Shown here: in pieces, positions 11,442 to 21,416 of the stretch
How positions within the stretch are numbered: position 1 is the stretch's first letter
Layout of the letters: each line of letters starts with the position of its first letter
Assembly (NCBI GenBank): GCA_001792895.1
Contig: MARA01000003.1
Coordinates: 1 to 64,000, forward strand
From: Lentinus brumalis
Lineage: Eukaryota > Basidiomycota > Agaricomycetes > Polyporales > Polyporaceae
DNA length: 64,000 nt
Direction of reading: 5' to 3'
Notes under the pieces: generated by a model
Databases searched by the model: none
Seen by the model: the letters and a program-made list of their open reading frames with translations, nothing else
What the model was told of the DNA's origin: nothing
Program-made: the position numbers and the translations under genes

Positions 11442-12008
11442 CGACCTCCTGCACCCCCATGGCTTTGTTCCAGATCTCCAAACGGTCCCTGAAGGTTAGT
11501 GGGATGCTTATGCATCTGGTAATGATGTTTGGAGCACGGGACTGACCGTTATTCAGGTCGTGCAAGCGCTTCTCAAGCCCAATCCCTCAGGCCAAGCTGA
11601 GGTGAGCTGGTCGAGATTCGAGCGTGTAAGTGCTTTCTTTTTGTCTACTACTGTCAGTGCTGACCTGTTTACGTTCGCAGGTCCTCACAGACGATCTCGG
11701 ATTCGCCTCCAGCAAGGGTAAAGGCAACAAAGTCAAGTTCACGCCGCCCCTGCCACTGGAAGGTGAACCGGCCATCGGCACCACGCCGTTTACCGTGAAG
11801 AAGGTACGTCTGCGTCTGTGGCCTTCTGTAGCCAAGTACTAACTGTTGCGCCAGCCTCCGCGCGACAAGTTCTCACCGCAAGCAGCGCGCGAGTAAGCAT
11901 ATTTTGCACTTGCCCTAATCGTATCTGACCGTGTTTGGCTTCAGCCTGGGGCGCATGCTGCGTAACGCTCCATACAATCTACGCGCGGACATGTTTGTTC
12001 GCAAATAG
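11442..12008 (+). CDS. C-terminal exons of a fungal HicA-like domain protein
   Basis: Exons 11442-11494, 11557-11625, 11681-11803, 11855-11892 and 11945-12008 splice in phase and end with TAG. The segment runs ISKRSLKVVQALLKP, VSWSRFERVLTDDLGF, KGKGNKVKFTPP, then DKFSPQAARDLGRML and ends NLRADMFVRK. From memory, this order of motifs (a KALKVF-like helix, W-x-x-F-x-x-x-L-x-x-x-GF, G-S/K-x-V-x-F-TPP, a later R-x-L-x-R helix) matches the C-terminal domain of large uncharacterised fungal proteins that resemble the HicA double-stranded-RNA-binding-like fold. Nothing shows catalytic or toxic activity. The 5' exons, at least one of which may lie at about 11290-11392, are not resolved. Confidence 0.45.
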
Positions 12009-12233
12009 GATGCACTGTATTTACCGTTCCATCTGCTGTGTTGATTTACGCGCTATGCTACGCTGTACTCGTCCCCGCTATACGTCGCAATGTTATTCTA
12101 ATGCTACTCGTTGATCCTGCTGTGTGCGCCGCTTTTGTACCACGCCGGCTTCGCCGCACTACTCCGAACTGCACCGAACGCTGTGCGTAGTCCAGGTCTG
12201 CCCGGAGGGCCTTGCTATGGCGTCACTGCTAGC
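12009..12233. other. short intergenic region
   Basis: It holds the 3' end of the upstream gene and the probable promoter of the lipase gene. No separate gene is visible. Confidence 0.4.
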
Positions 12234-14992
12234 ATGCGGCGACGCGTGACGTCACAGTCACAGGGCAGGTTGCGGACATCCATGACGAGCCCAGCTCCGA
12301 GTGCAGCCCGTGCAGATGACGCGCCCAGGACAGCCCGCCTCCAGACGTTCTTCTCTCTTGCCCCAGCGCAGCTACAGTCCCCACAGCCGGTCGACGCTGC
12401 GGAGTCCTCCATGCGGCCTCCTCGTTCTGCTGTGGCCTCCCAGTTCCACCCGCGCCCGTCCCACTCTCGCTCCAGCAGTGCAATGAACCTCTCCCTCCCG
12501 TCCTCCGCCGCCAGTGACTATTCCGCGGCCCAGAAACGCAAGCGCGACAGCCAACCTACGCTGCCCATTCTCCGCTGGTTCTCCACCAAGCAGCCCGCAA
12601 AGTCGAACCCGGACTCTCCCATCCAGTCTCGCCCTCCCACCCCTGCCGCGCCTGCTTCTGTACCCCCAAGCCCGGCCTCACCTTCGACCCCGTCCTCCGC
12701 CCTCTCCGCACTCGTCGATGCCTTCGTGGATGATCCCCATATCCTTGCCGCACACTCGCGAGCCAACTCCGAAGATGTCAAGCTTCCTTCAAGACCAGAG
12801 GCCGCACGCCTTCCGCAATCACACAACCTTCACCGCCCGTCCTACTTCTCCAACCTCACGCGCAGCACCATGCCTACCGCATGTCTGTCGCCGTCTTCCT
12901 CCGCGTCGTACGTCAGACACGCGTACACCGACCCGTTTGAGGACCCATTCTCTCAACCCGATCACGACAGCTCCGACCTCGACCTCCTCCTCAGTCCTAC
13001 CCCTGTTCCCCTCCCCATGCCGCACTCTCCAGCACGCGCCCACCTCAGCTCCTCGCCACCGAGTGGCTCCTCCTTAGACTCCTTACGCTCAATACATCAG
13101 CGCAGTCAAAGCATACATACTTCCGCGCCTCAGCAGGTCTTTAGCTTCCCGAAAATGCCTTCTCTCAAGAACTGGTTCTCGTCGGAAGAACCTTCAGACA
13201 AGGAGAACCACAACCCCATGCTCAGCGAGGAGGATAGAGCGGAGAATGCAGAGGCAGAAAGAGAGCACATCCGGAAGAAGTGTACGTTGTCGTGCTTCCG
13301 TTTACCCAGGATCAAGTTCTCGTCATTGCAGCCACCTATATATTGACTTTCGTCTCTTCACTTTGTTCGACAGACGTCGGGACCAAGAACCCTATTGTAT
13401 TCTGTCACGGCCTACTGGGCTTCGACACGGTCACACTCGGTCCGGCGATCGCTTCGTTGCAGGTCCAGCACTGGCGAGGGATTCGCGACGCGCTCGAGTC
13501 TAATGGAATAGAGGTGCGCCATACCCACGCTACCCGGTTTCCATCTTCGGTTCTCACCTGCTGAACTCGTCGCCGCATCTCGTTGCGTAGGTTCTGACAA
13601 CCCGTGTGCCTGCGACAAGCTCCCCCATCGACCGCGCAAAGGTCCTCTGCGAGAAGATCTCGGAGGTCTACCCGGGACGTGCCGTACATCTCATTGGTAC
13701 GTACGCCAGTGTCCCCCGTCGCTGGAGTGCTCATGCGGACTTTAGGATGACCGTGTCACAGGCCACAGCATGGTATGAACCATTCTTGTGATATTACAGC
13801 CCGCTGTTAGTCGCCGGACCCTGTGCTGACAGCTCCGCTAGGGCGGCATCGACTGTCGATACCTCACCACCCACCTGACGGACCGCACGTTCAAAGTCCT
13901 CTCTGTCACGACAATCTCCTCGCCGCACCGCGGGTCCTCGTTCGCCGATCACTTCCTTGCCACCGTCGGACGCGAGCGCATGCCGTCCGTGCTCTCGCTC
14001 CTCGAGCTGCTCCCGAACGGCGGCGGGGACGGGAAGGCGTTTGAATTCCTGACGATCGAGAACATGCGCAAGTTCAACGAGGCGACCCCGGACGTGCCTG
14101 GGGTGCACTACTTCAGCTGGGGCGCGGTGTACGAGCCCGGGCTTATCGACACATGGAAGTGAGTGGCGTCTGTCTGTGGTTTCGTGATACGGTTTGGTGG
14201 CTGCTGCCGTCAAACGTGTCGGCGCAATGACAGAAGCTGATGTGCCTTGCCTTCGTTCTCGTCTACGCGGCGTGTGCTTGACAGATGGCCTCACTCGGTC
14301 GTGCTCGAGAAGGAAGGCCCGAATGACGGGCTTGTCTCGCTTCAGTCTGCGCGATGGGTGCGTGTCCCTCCCTCCTTCTCTGCATGTAGACCCCTTCTTC
14401 CTTCCCCACATACACTTTCTTCCTTCACCCCTGCCCCTGGAGACCAGTACCGTAATCCCGCCCTTCTCCGGCCGCGTGTGCCGAACGTTGCGCGCATCTA
14501 AACACCAACAACTCACACCGCTCGCGTCTCTCACAGGGCACGTACCTTGGAACGCTCGAAGGCGTGAACCATCTGGATCTGGTGGGGTGGATCAACACCG
14601 CGCGGTACAAGTGGGCGGAGATCATGGGCCGCGAGATCAAGTTCAAGCCGGCGACGTTCTACCTTGGGATCGCGGACCACCTTGCGCGCGTCGTCGAGGG
14701 CCAGGGCCAGCCCGAGCAACAGGAGGGTCGCTCTTCGGACGAGGGGCATGAACGAAGACCGGACCCGCCGAGAGAGAGCAGCGGCGAGCGCAAGGACAGG
14801 GAACGTGGGGAGATGGCGGAGAGTCTGGAAAAGGGACAGAGCCAGGCTGGGACGCCGACGCCGAACTCGAACTCGGACTCGAATCCGAATCACACAACGA
14901 CGACTGGCAGCGCGATGTCCCGGTCTCAGTTCGAGAGACAGCCCACGATCCAGAAGCAGGACACCTCGAGCAGTAGCGCATCGAGGAGCTAA
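12234..14992 (+). CDS. TGL2-like triacylglycerol lipase, alpha/beta-hydrolase
   Basis: Likely hydrolyses acylglycerols or related lipid esters. Seven exons (12234-13281, 13374-13513, 13591-13696, 13762-13772, 13842-14158, 14285-14357, 14537-14992) give 716 aa. Residues 1 to about 340 are Ser/Pro-rich and disordered. The hydrolase domain starts with NPIVFCHGLLGFD. The nucleophile elbow GHSMGGIDCRYL holds the catalytic Ser; EGPNDGLVS supplies the probable Asp and GVNHLDLVGW the probable His. The elbow GHSMGG-D-CRYL is close to yeast Tgl2 as I recall it. The C-terminal 100 residues are polar and disordered. Exon 4 is only 11 nt and encodes part of the elbow. The start could also be the ATG at 12282. 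The long N-terminal extension is unusual and argues against a simple mitochondrial presequence. Confidence 0.85.
13762..13772 (+). other. 11-nt microexon encoding lipase nucleophile elbow
   Basis: The exon is flanked by introns of 65 nt (GTACGT...CACAG) and 69 nt (GTATGA...GCTAG). With the preceding G it encodes Gly-His-Ser-Met, including the catalytic Ser. Skipping it would shift the frame and remove the active site. The full gene model is divisible by three only with it included. Confidence 0.85.
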
Positions 14993-15494
14993 CACGGACT
15001 TCCGAATCTTTGGACCTTCGACGTACAGCTGCGATCACCCGGCCGCCGTAGACCGTGGTTATCGATCCCCATACATACCCTTCCAACGATACACGTTACA
15101 CACCCTGTGGATGCAATTTCCGCTCATACATACGCACACGCTCACATTGTGCATAATCTCTTTGTTTGTACGCTAATACTAATGGCCGCTTCGTACGTGC
15201 ACGCATCTCCTCGTACGCGTCGCTGTCGAGTCCGAACAATGAGCGACGATACGGAGGGCCAGCCGCTTACCGATGCTACCAAACCTTCCGCAGTAATCAG
15301 TCAGTGAGAAAGACCGAACAAGGACTGTTTCTCATGAGTGGGCCATGGGACCCAAGAGAGAGGGCCCGGCGCGCTGTCGTCATTGCGCCAGCTGAGAATC
15401 CGAAACGTTCGAATGCGTCCCATCGATCGCGCACACCCGACTCTGCACCCATACTTACTCTCTCACTACTGGCGAACCGACGATAACCGCGAAA
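14993..15494. other. intergenic region between lipase and esterase genes
   Basis: No convincing gene is visible. A short frame near 15240 (MSDDTEGQPL...) is too small to support. Confidence 0.4.
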
Positions 15495-16925
15495 ATGTCG
15501 CTCGAGCAGATCTCGTCGAACAAGTCCTTTGACGGCCAGCTCATCAAGTACAAGTTCAAGGTATGTACGCGGAGTCCGCGCGCGGGTGCTTATTATGACG
15601 TCGTCGTTCGTGCGCTGAGTACCCCCGACTTCCTCTGCGTCCCTACGTCCCTGCCTCCTCCGCGCGACGTCCGCCCTGCGGTCTACCGCGAACTCGTAGT
15701 CGGCGGCGCTGGGAGGCCTCTATGCGCAGTTCAACCTCTTCCTGCCTGCGAACGCGCTCGCAGGGACCAAGGTCCCGCTCCTGACCTACCTCTCCGGTCT
15801 GACCTGCACGGAAGATAACGCGTGAGTCCCCCAGTAGAGACCTTTCGCAAGTGCATTCTAATTTCTGACCCCTCGAAATCAAAGGGCGCAGAAGGGCAAC
15901 TTCCTGGGCCCCGCGGCGAAGGAGGGCATCGCGATCCTCTTCCCGGACACGTCCCCGCGCGGCGCAGGCATCGAGGGCGAGACGGACAGCTGGGACTTTG
16001 GCGTCGGTACGTGCTCCCGATCTCCACCGCAAGGCACCATGCCATTGCTCACGCCGCGAACGTACCCAAGGCGCGGGCTTCTACGTGAACGCGACGAACC
16101 CGAAGTGGGCGAAGCACTACAACATGCTCACCCACGTCACCCTCGAGCTCCCGCAGGTCATCGAGGCCGCCGAGCTCCCCATCGTACGTCCCCCCCCCCC
16201 CCCCCCCGTCCCCATCCCATCCTGTGTGAGTTTCCAGACACTCACCTGACCCCTCCTGGTGACCGCGCAGGACCTGACGCGCCAGTCGATCTTCGGGCAC
16301 TCCATGGGCGGGCACGGCGCGCTCACGCTCTACCTCTCCTCCGTCCTGAGCGGCGTGAAGCAGTACCGCTCGTGCTCCGCGTTCGCGCCCATCGCGAACC
16401 CCATCAACTGCCCGTGGGGCCAGAAGGCGTTCAACGGGTACCTCCAGGGCGGCATCGAGGAGGCCAAGGAGAAGTACGACGCGACGGAGCTCATCAAGAA
16501 GCTCGGCAAGGAGCCCGTGCACGTCCTCGTCGACTATGTGAGCTCTCTTCTCTTCTCTGCGTCGATCGAGCGAGGCTGCTGGATGCCGACCTGTGGCTCT
16601 GACGCGGACTTGCGCACGCACAGGGCACTGCGGACAACTTCTACAAGAACGGACAGCTGCTCCCGGAGAACTTTTTGAAGGCTGCGCGCGACGCGGGATA
16701 CGACGAGGTGCAGGTGCGCGTGCGCTCTCAGGATGGCTACGACCACAGTTACTACTTCGTACGTCCCCTTTCTCGACCCTCTCATATGCACTCATCTGAT
16801 TCATTCGTGCTAGATGTCCACATTCGGCGCAGACCACGTCCACTGTAAGACCATCTGTTGTTCACACGTCGCTCCGCTGAAGTCTGACCACGCTGCCAGT
16901 CCACGCGAATTTCTTGAAGGCATGA
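15495..16925 (+). CDS. S-formylglutathione hydrolase
   Basis: Hydrolyses S-formylglutathione to formate and glutathione, the second step of glutathione-dependent formaldehyde detoxification in the cytosol. Eight exons (15495-15560, 15700-15821, 15885-16006, 16071-16183, 16271-16537, 16624-16758, 16814-16844, 16900-16925) give 293 aa, a normal length for the family. Family landmarks are YLSGLTCTEDNA near residue 55, FPDTSPRGAGIEGE, the SWDFG-GAGFYVNAT segment, the nucleophile motif GHSMGGHGAL, the acidic residue in DYGTADNFY and the His in DGYDHSYYF. It ends HANFLKA. Formaldehyde arises during lignin and methoxyl metabolism in wood decayers, so the enzyme fits the presumed lifestyle. Intron 4 contains a run of 18 C. 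The gene converges with the kinase gene. Confidence 0.95.
16190..16207 (+). repeat. C18 homopolymer in an intron
   Basis: A run of 18 cytosines lies eight bases after the 5' splice site of intron 4 of the S-formylglutathione hydrolase gene. Its length is likely to be polymorphic or poorly sequenced. Confidence 0.9.
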
Positions 16926-17210
16926 TGTGCCCGACAATCCCGGTGAATACGAGAGAGGTAGCGTCCTTGTATGAGTTACATGAGCCACAGAACCTGTATC
17001 AAGTATTGATGTATGCTGGGGAGACAAAATGCGATGTATCGTGCAGGAACGAACGAGTGCGGAGGCAGACTGATGACGTGCGACAGAAGACTGCATTCAC
17101 TTGCGGAGAGCGAGACAAGGGGTCGAAAGACTGACAGCAACGAGAACAAGCGACATAGGAAGAGCCAGTGACCTGGGACTCTGTCGCCTAGAGAGAGACT
17201 AGCTGAGCGT

Positions 17211-19258
17211 TCAATCAGAGCCAATCCGCGACCGGTAAGCGAGCTCCAAGTCCAGTAGTTCGGCAGTTAACCAGGGATGCCGAAGGGCAGTTTGTGCCGT
17301 CGCGCGGTCCAAAGGATCGTAGATGAGCAGGTCGCCGCAGAGATCTCGGGCTATTTATGAAGGTCATCGTGGAATGCTCGTAGTATGACTACACGAAAGA
17401 CGTACCTTGAGGCATCTTGTCCCACAGCGCTCTCGGGAACTCGACCTCTCCATTGACAATGCGACGCTTGACGAGCTGGTCGGTCTGCAGGGACTCTTGC
17501 GAGTACTGGGAATCTTCACAGCCTTCAGATGCCATGTACGAGTAGTATTCCGACTCCCCATCGACTTTCCCATAGTCGAAGGGATGAGTACCTCTGGAGG
17601 GATGTCAGGTGTAGCCGCCGATGCCGCAGAAGGAACGTACGCCAGCATGATGTACATGATGACACCGGAGCTCCAACAGTCAGAGGGCATGCCGACATAG
17701 CTGAGGTGCTTGTGATCTAGAGCGAGAATGCCTTCTGGAGGGAGGTAGGACACGGTGCCGCAGACGTTGAAGGTCTCTTGGTACGCCTTGGGTCGCGCTA
17801 GACCAAAATCGGCGATCTGAATGCGAGGATATGGCCCAGGGGAATGGAGAAGGATGTTCTCCGGCTGACGAAGACGATCTCAGCAGTAGCGCATGGCAAC
17901 AATCTGAGACTCACCTTGAGATCTAGGTGTGCACGTCAGTATGCCTCAATGACGTGCGATAGAAATGCGTACCTCTATGAGAAATGAGTCGGTCGTGGAG
18001 GTATTTCAAGCCCTTCAGCAGCTGGTACATGATGTACTTGGCTTCCGCTTGACATAGTTGGGAGTCGGGATGGCTGACAATATATGAAAACAAATCGCCT
18101 CCGGTACAGAGTTCCAGGAAGATGTAGCTTGAATATCGTCAAATTAGCGTTGATAGCAGTGCCTCCCACAGCCCACCCACAGGAAATTGTCGTCGTGCGT
18201 CGCTGCGCGAACAGTATTGATGTTGGGCTAGACACGTTGTCAGCAAGTGCATATACTCAGCAGACAAGACACATACATGCGATAGATTGAGGAGAATATC
18301 CACTTCTTTTCTGATCTTGTCGACCTTGTCGCTTACCTTGCGCTTGATGCACTTGCACGCCACCTGCTTGAAGGCAGATGTATCCATAGCGAGATGGACT
18401 GTCGCGAAGCTACCACTCCCCAAGCAGTGCGACGTGACAAGGTAGCAGTCGATCGTCTGTCGCAGTTGGCTACCAACCTGATAGCGGGCAGGTCACGACG
18501 ACATACCTTCTTCTTCAGAGACGGTTGCCTTGGCGGTGTGGGGTCGAATATGTTGACCTTCTGCTCAGGCTCTTTCTGGAGTACAATGCACTCGAACTCT
18601 AGAGCAAAGGTCGTACTTGCGTACTCATGCGGCGTATGAGCTGTTGACAGCTTACTTTGGGAGGATGGTATCTCGAGGAGGTCCCCGTCCATCAAGAGGA
18701 CAGACGTTTTGCGCACGCGGTGGCCGTTGAGGATGAGGCCGTTGGTCGAGCAATCCTACCGCGCGATCAGCAATATGTCTTGCAGCGCATGTCCGCACTG
18801 CACGACTCACATGGCACGATATGATTACGCCCCCATTGCTTGAGCGCACCCTACAGACGGAGTCAGGACTCGGCTGCGACATCCAGGACAAGCCAAACTG
18901 ACGCATATAGCTTGCAATGCAGAGCTGACACAACAGCATCTGGCACAACGTATGAGCTGTGAAGGAAGTCAGCCCGAAGCCTCCGACAACGCGTCGAAGG
19001 TAAATACCAAGCAGGGCTTCTCCCTATCGTAAGAGGCTTGTCGACGCTCAGTAATAATGCTGTATATGTGTCATCAAAACATGCTCAACCAACCACACGC
19101 AGTCTCGTACCGTCCTTGTGGCCGGTGCGGGTGGTGGTCACGAACTTGGCGCATATAGCGACCGGGATCGCCGTCGACGCGTCATGTCGGGGCTCGTCAA
19201 TGAGTGTGCTGCGCGACGTCGTCCTTGTGATCGTACGAGAGCTGGACGGTGTCGGCAT
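17211..19258 (-). CDS. Chk2/Cds1/Rad53-type checkpoint kinase (FHA + Ser/Thr kinase)
   Basis: DNA-damage or replication checkpoint effector kinase acting in the nucleus. After about 50 residues comes an FHA domain: TIGRSPACS, then DAVVSALHC, DCSTNGLILNGHRV and LLMDGDLLEIP, which is the phosphothreonine-binding signature set. The kinase domain follows: GSGSFATVHLA (Gly loop), QVACKCI (ATP Lys), YIFLELCTGGDLF, HRDLKPENILL (catalytic loop), IADFGLARP (DFG), CGTVSYLPPE and SDCWSSGVIMYIML. It ends HPWLTAELLDLELAYR and TGA at 17211. The single FHA before the kinase resembles Chk2 and Cds1 rather than two-FHA Rad53. No SQ/TQ cluster is seen before the FHA, so either it is lacking or the true start lies upstream of an unrecognised intron. 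The DLK of the catalytic loop is in an 8-nt exon. Confidence 0.88.
17915..17922 (-). other. 8-nt microexon encoding DLK of the kinase catalytic loop
   Basis: ATCTCAAG is bounded by CCTAG and GTGAGT on the minus strand, with 50-nt introns on both sides (17923-17972 and 17865-17914). It completes HRDLKPEN. Without it the invariant catalytic Asp and Lys are lost and the frame shifts. Confidence 0.85.
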
Positions 19259-20128
19259 GTCGACTGCGAATAGGCGGTGACGCGATGGACGAGTGGTCAG
19301 TGGAAGGGAAGAGCAAGCAGCAACTTGAAGCGAAGGTGGACGGGAGCCTGGCCGCGATCACGTGGGAGGACCCGAACAGAGCAGCCACGGATGTAATTAA
19401 GTGGTACTTACTTGGTTGTAACGGTGGGGACCCGCAATGCAGGCTAGCTGTGAAAAGGTGGAGGACGTGGACAAGTAGACCAGGTCCTTCAAATTGGACA
19501 TTGTAGTACTACCAATCCATGAGTCGCCGCCAATAATGAGAACCATAGCGCGTACATACTGACTCTGGTCAACACTACAGAAGGAGCAGAGCCCACTGCA
19601 AAGGTCCGATATGCCCGTGATGCGTCTGCCTGGGGTGCCGAGCGTACGTCCGTTGCAGTGCTTCGGATCACGCCCAGTGGGTGCGTGTGACTAAGAGAGG
19701 TTGTGGATGGGGCGCTTACGAGGCGGGTGGAGGGACTCATGAGACCATGGACGGTGTGTAGAGACCGACGAACTGTCAAAACGGGTCTCAGCACCCCGCC
19801 GTCCCTTGTCTTGGCGTTGCGGATTCCCGAATCTAGCGGAGTCTCGGTCATTGCCCCCGCCTCATGCGCGAGGGCTGGACGGCTGGACTGGTACTACCCA
19901 GCCTGTGAGTCTCGGTTGACGCAATGCGCATGGATTCACGGCCCATTCACGGCTCTGATTCGCCGCTACTGCAGATGATTCCATCATGGCCGTGACCTGA
20001 CAGGCCTCAGGACTCGACGCCTATAAAACCTGGTCACCGAGCTGCACCAAACCCCAGGTTGTTCCAACTTCTCTAGCAACCTACCTTCGCACCCCTTCTC
20101 CCTTCTTCTCCCCGTCCCATCTATCATA
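19259..20128. other. divergent promoter region, kinase and secreted-protein genes
   Basis: Roughly 870 nt separate the two start codons. Open frames here lack coherent protein character. A clear TATA box lies near the right side. Confidence 0.5.
20022..20027 (+). promoter_or_regulatory. TATA box of secreted-protein gene
   Basis: CTATAAAACC lies 107 nt before the ATG and is followed by a pyrimidine-rich leader, as in highly expressed basidiomycete genes. A strong, regulated core promoter is inferred. Confidence 0.65.
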
Positions 20129-21004
20129 ATGCGCGCCGCCTTCTCCTTCGTCTTCCTTGCCCTCACGGCCACTTCCGCCCTCGCCTCCCCTCTCGAGGCC
20201 CGTGCTTCCCCCTACAAGGTCCTCAGCGACGGCACCAAGGGCACCGTGGAGGGTAAAGCCGCCGACTTCGGCGCGACCTTCCACGCGTCCGCATGGCTCT
20301 CCCAGCAGGGTTGCAGCACCACCGCTCTGATCACCAACTGTTATACCGCCAAGCTCCTGCCTGGCGGCGAGTTGGAGACGAAGGACCACCCCCCCTACGT
20401 CCTCGGTGGTATCGGCACCAAGCAGCGCGCTGTCCTCATCACCCCCGCCATCACCGTCTCCACCCCGGTCGTGACCCACAAGTTCAAGATCCACCTGAGC
20501 ACGACCTACACCAACATCCTTGATGGTGAAGTCCTCACCCTCGCGGCGTTCCACAACGCGAACTCGTCCGTCGGCGACTTCTCCCTCTTCGCTCTCGAGG
20601 CGAAGCACTGGACTGGCGAGGAGACCTCTGGCGTACGTACCTCTCTTGCTGCCTACTAGCTCCCGAGTCATCACTCACCGCCGTCCGGCTTACAGACCTA
20701 CATCTACCTCAACGCCGTCGACAAGAAGAGCGGCAGCTCGTTCCCGATCCAATACCCCGGCTTCGCCGACGGCAAGACCGTGGAGTTCACCTTCACCTTC
20801 TCCACTACCGGCACGAAGGTCTCCTCGCGCATCGTCGAGACCGGGGAGGAGAGCTCCAGCCAGGAGTTCAAGTCCGTCGCCATCGCCCAGGGTACCCAGC
20901 ACGCGATCACCCTCGGCCCCGCGCGCAACCCCATCCAGGCCAACTCTGAGTCGCAGGGAGTCAAGGTCTGGTTCGGTGACTACGTCGCCTCCCAGACACA
21001 GTAG
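20129..21004 (+). CDS. small secreted protein of unknown function
   Basis: Two exons (20129-20632, 20696-21004) give 270 aa. The N-terminus MRAAFSFVFLALTATSALAS is a classic signal peptide, cut probably after ALA, and a KR- or R-type pro-site may lie at LEARAS. The mature part is rich in Thr, Ser and beta-prone segments (FGATFHASAWLS, TYIYLNAVDKKSG, VEFTFTFSTTGTKVSS) with two Cys close together (CSTTALITNC), suggesting a beta-sandwich. No glycosidase or peptidase motif was recognised. Codon use is strongly biased to C-ending codons, which with the TATA box suggests high expression. It could be a cell-surface or effector-like protein; the function is unknown. Confidence 0.85.
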
Positions 21005-21416
21005 GCTGGTTGCACGCCAGCCTGCACGACTTGCCAGCGCGACGTCGTCGCATGGACATGCTTTCACGGATACTGTATCGGAACGCTTTGCTTTCGGCGA
21101 CTACCTCATACGGACCTTAGTATAATTGTTCGGGACTTTTTGACATTTGACGATGGACTGTAATTGCTACGACTCGGATACCCTGCAGCGTGGTAATGAC
21201 AACATGCATGCAGAGATTGAATATACCGCACGCACACTGAGCTCGTCATGTTTCGAAGTGGCGGCAGTTTCGAGCGTGTCGGTGGACGTGCTATGGTTGC
21301 AATCCTGAGGCAGAGCTCCACGCAAGTAACGTCAGATAAGCAAGCAGAATACATGCAGCACAGACAAATCTCCTAGGGCTACAGCAGAATAGTCGATACA
21401 TAGCGGACTCGCCTCT
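21005..21416. other. convergent 3' region
   Basis: It lies between the 3' ends of the secreted-protein gene (plus) and LSG1 (minus). No gene is visible. Confidence 0.5.
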
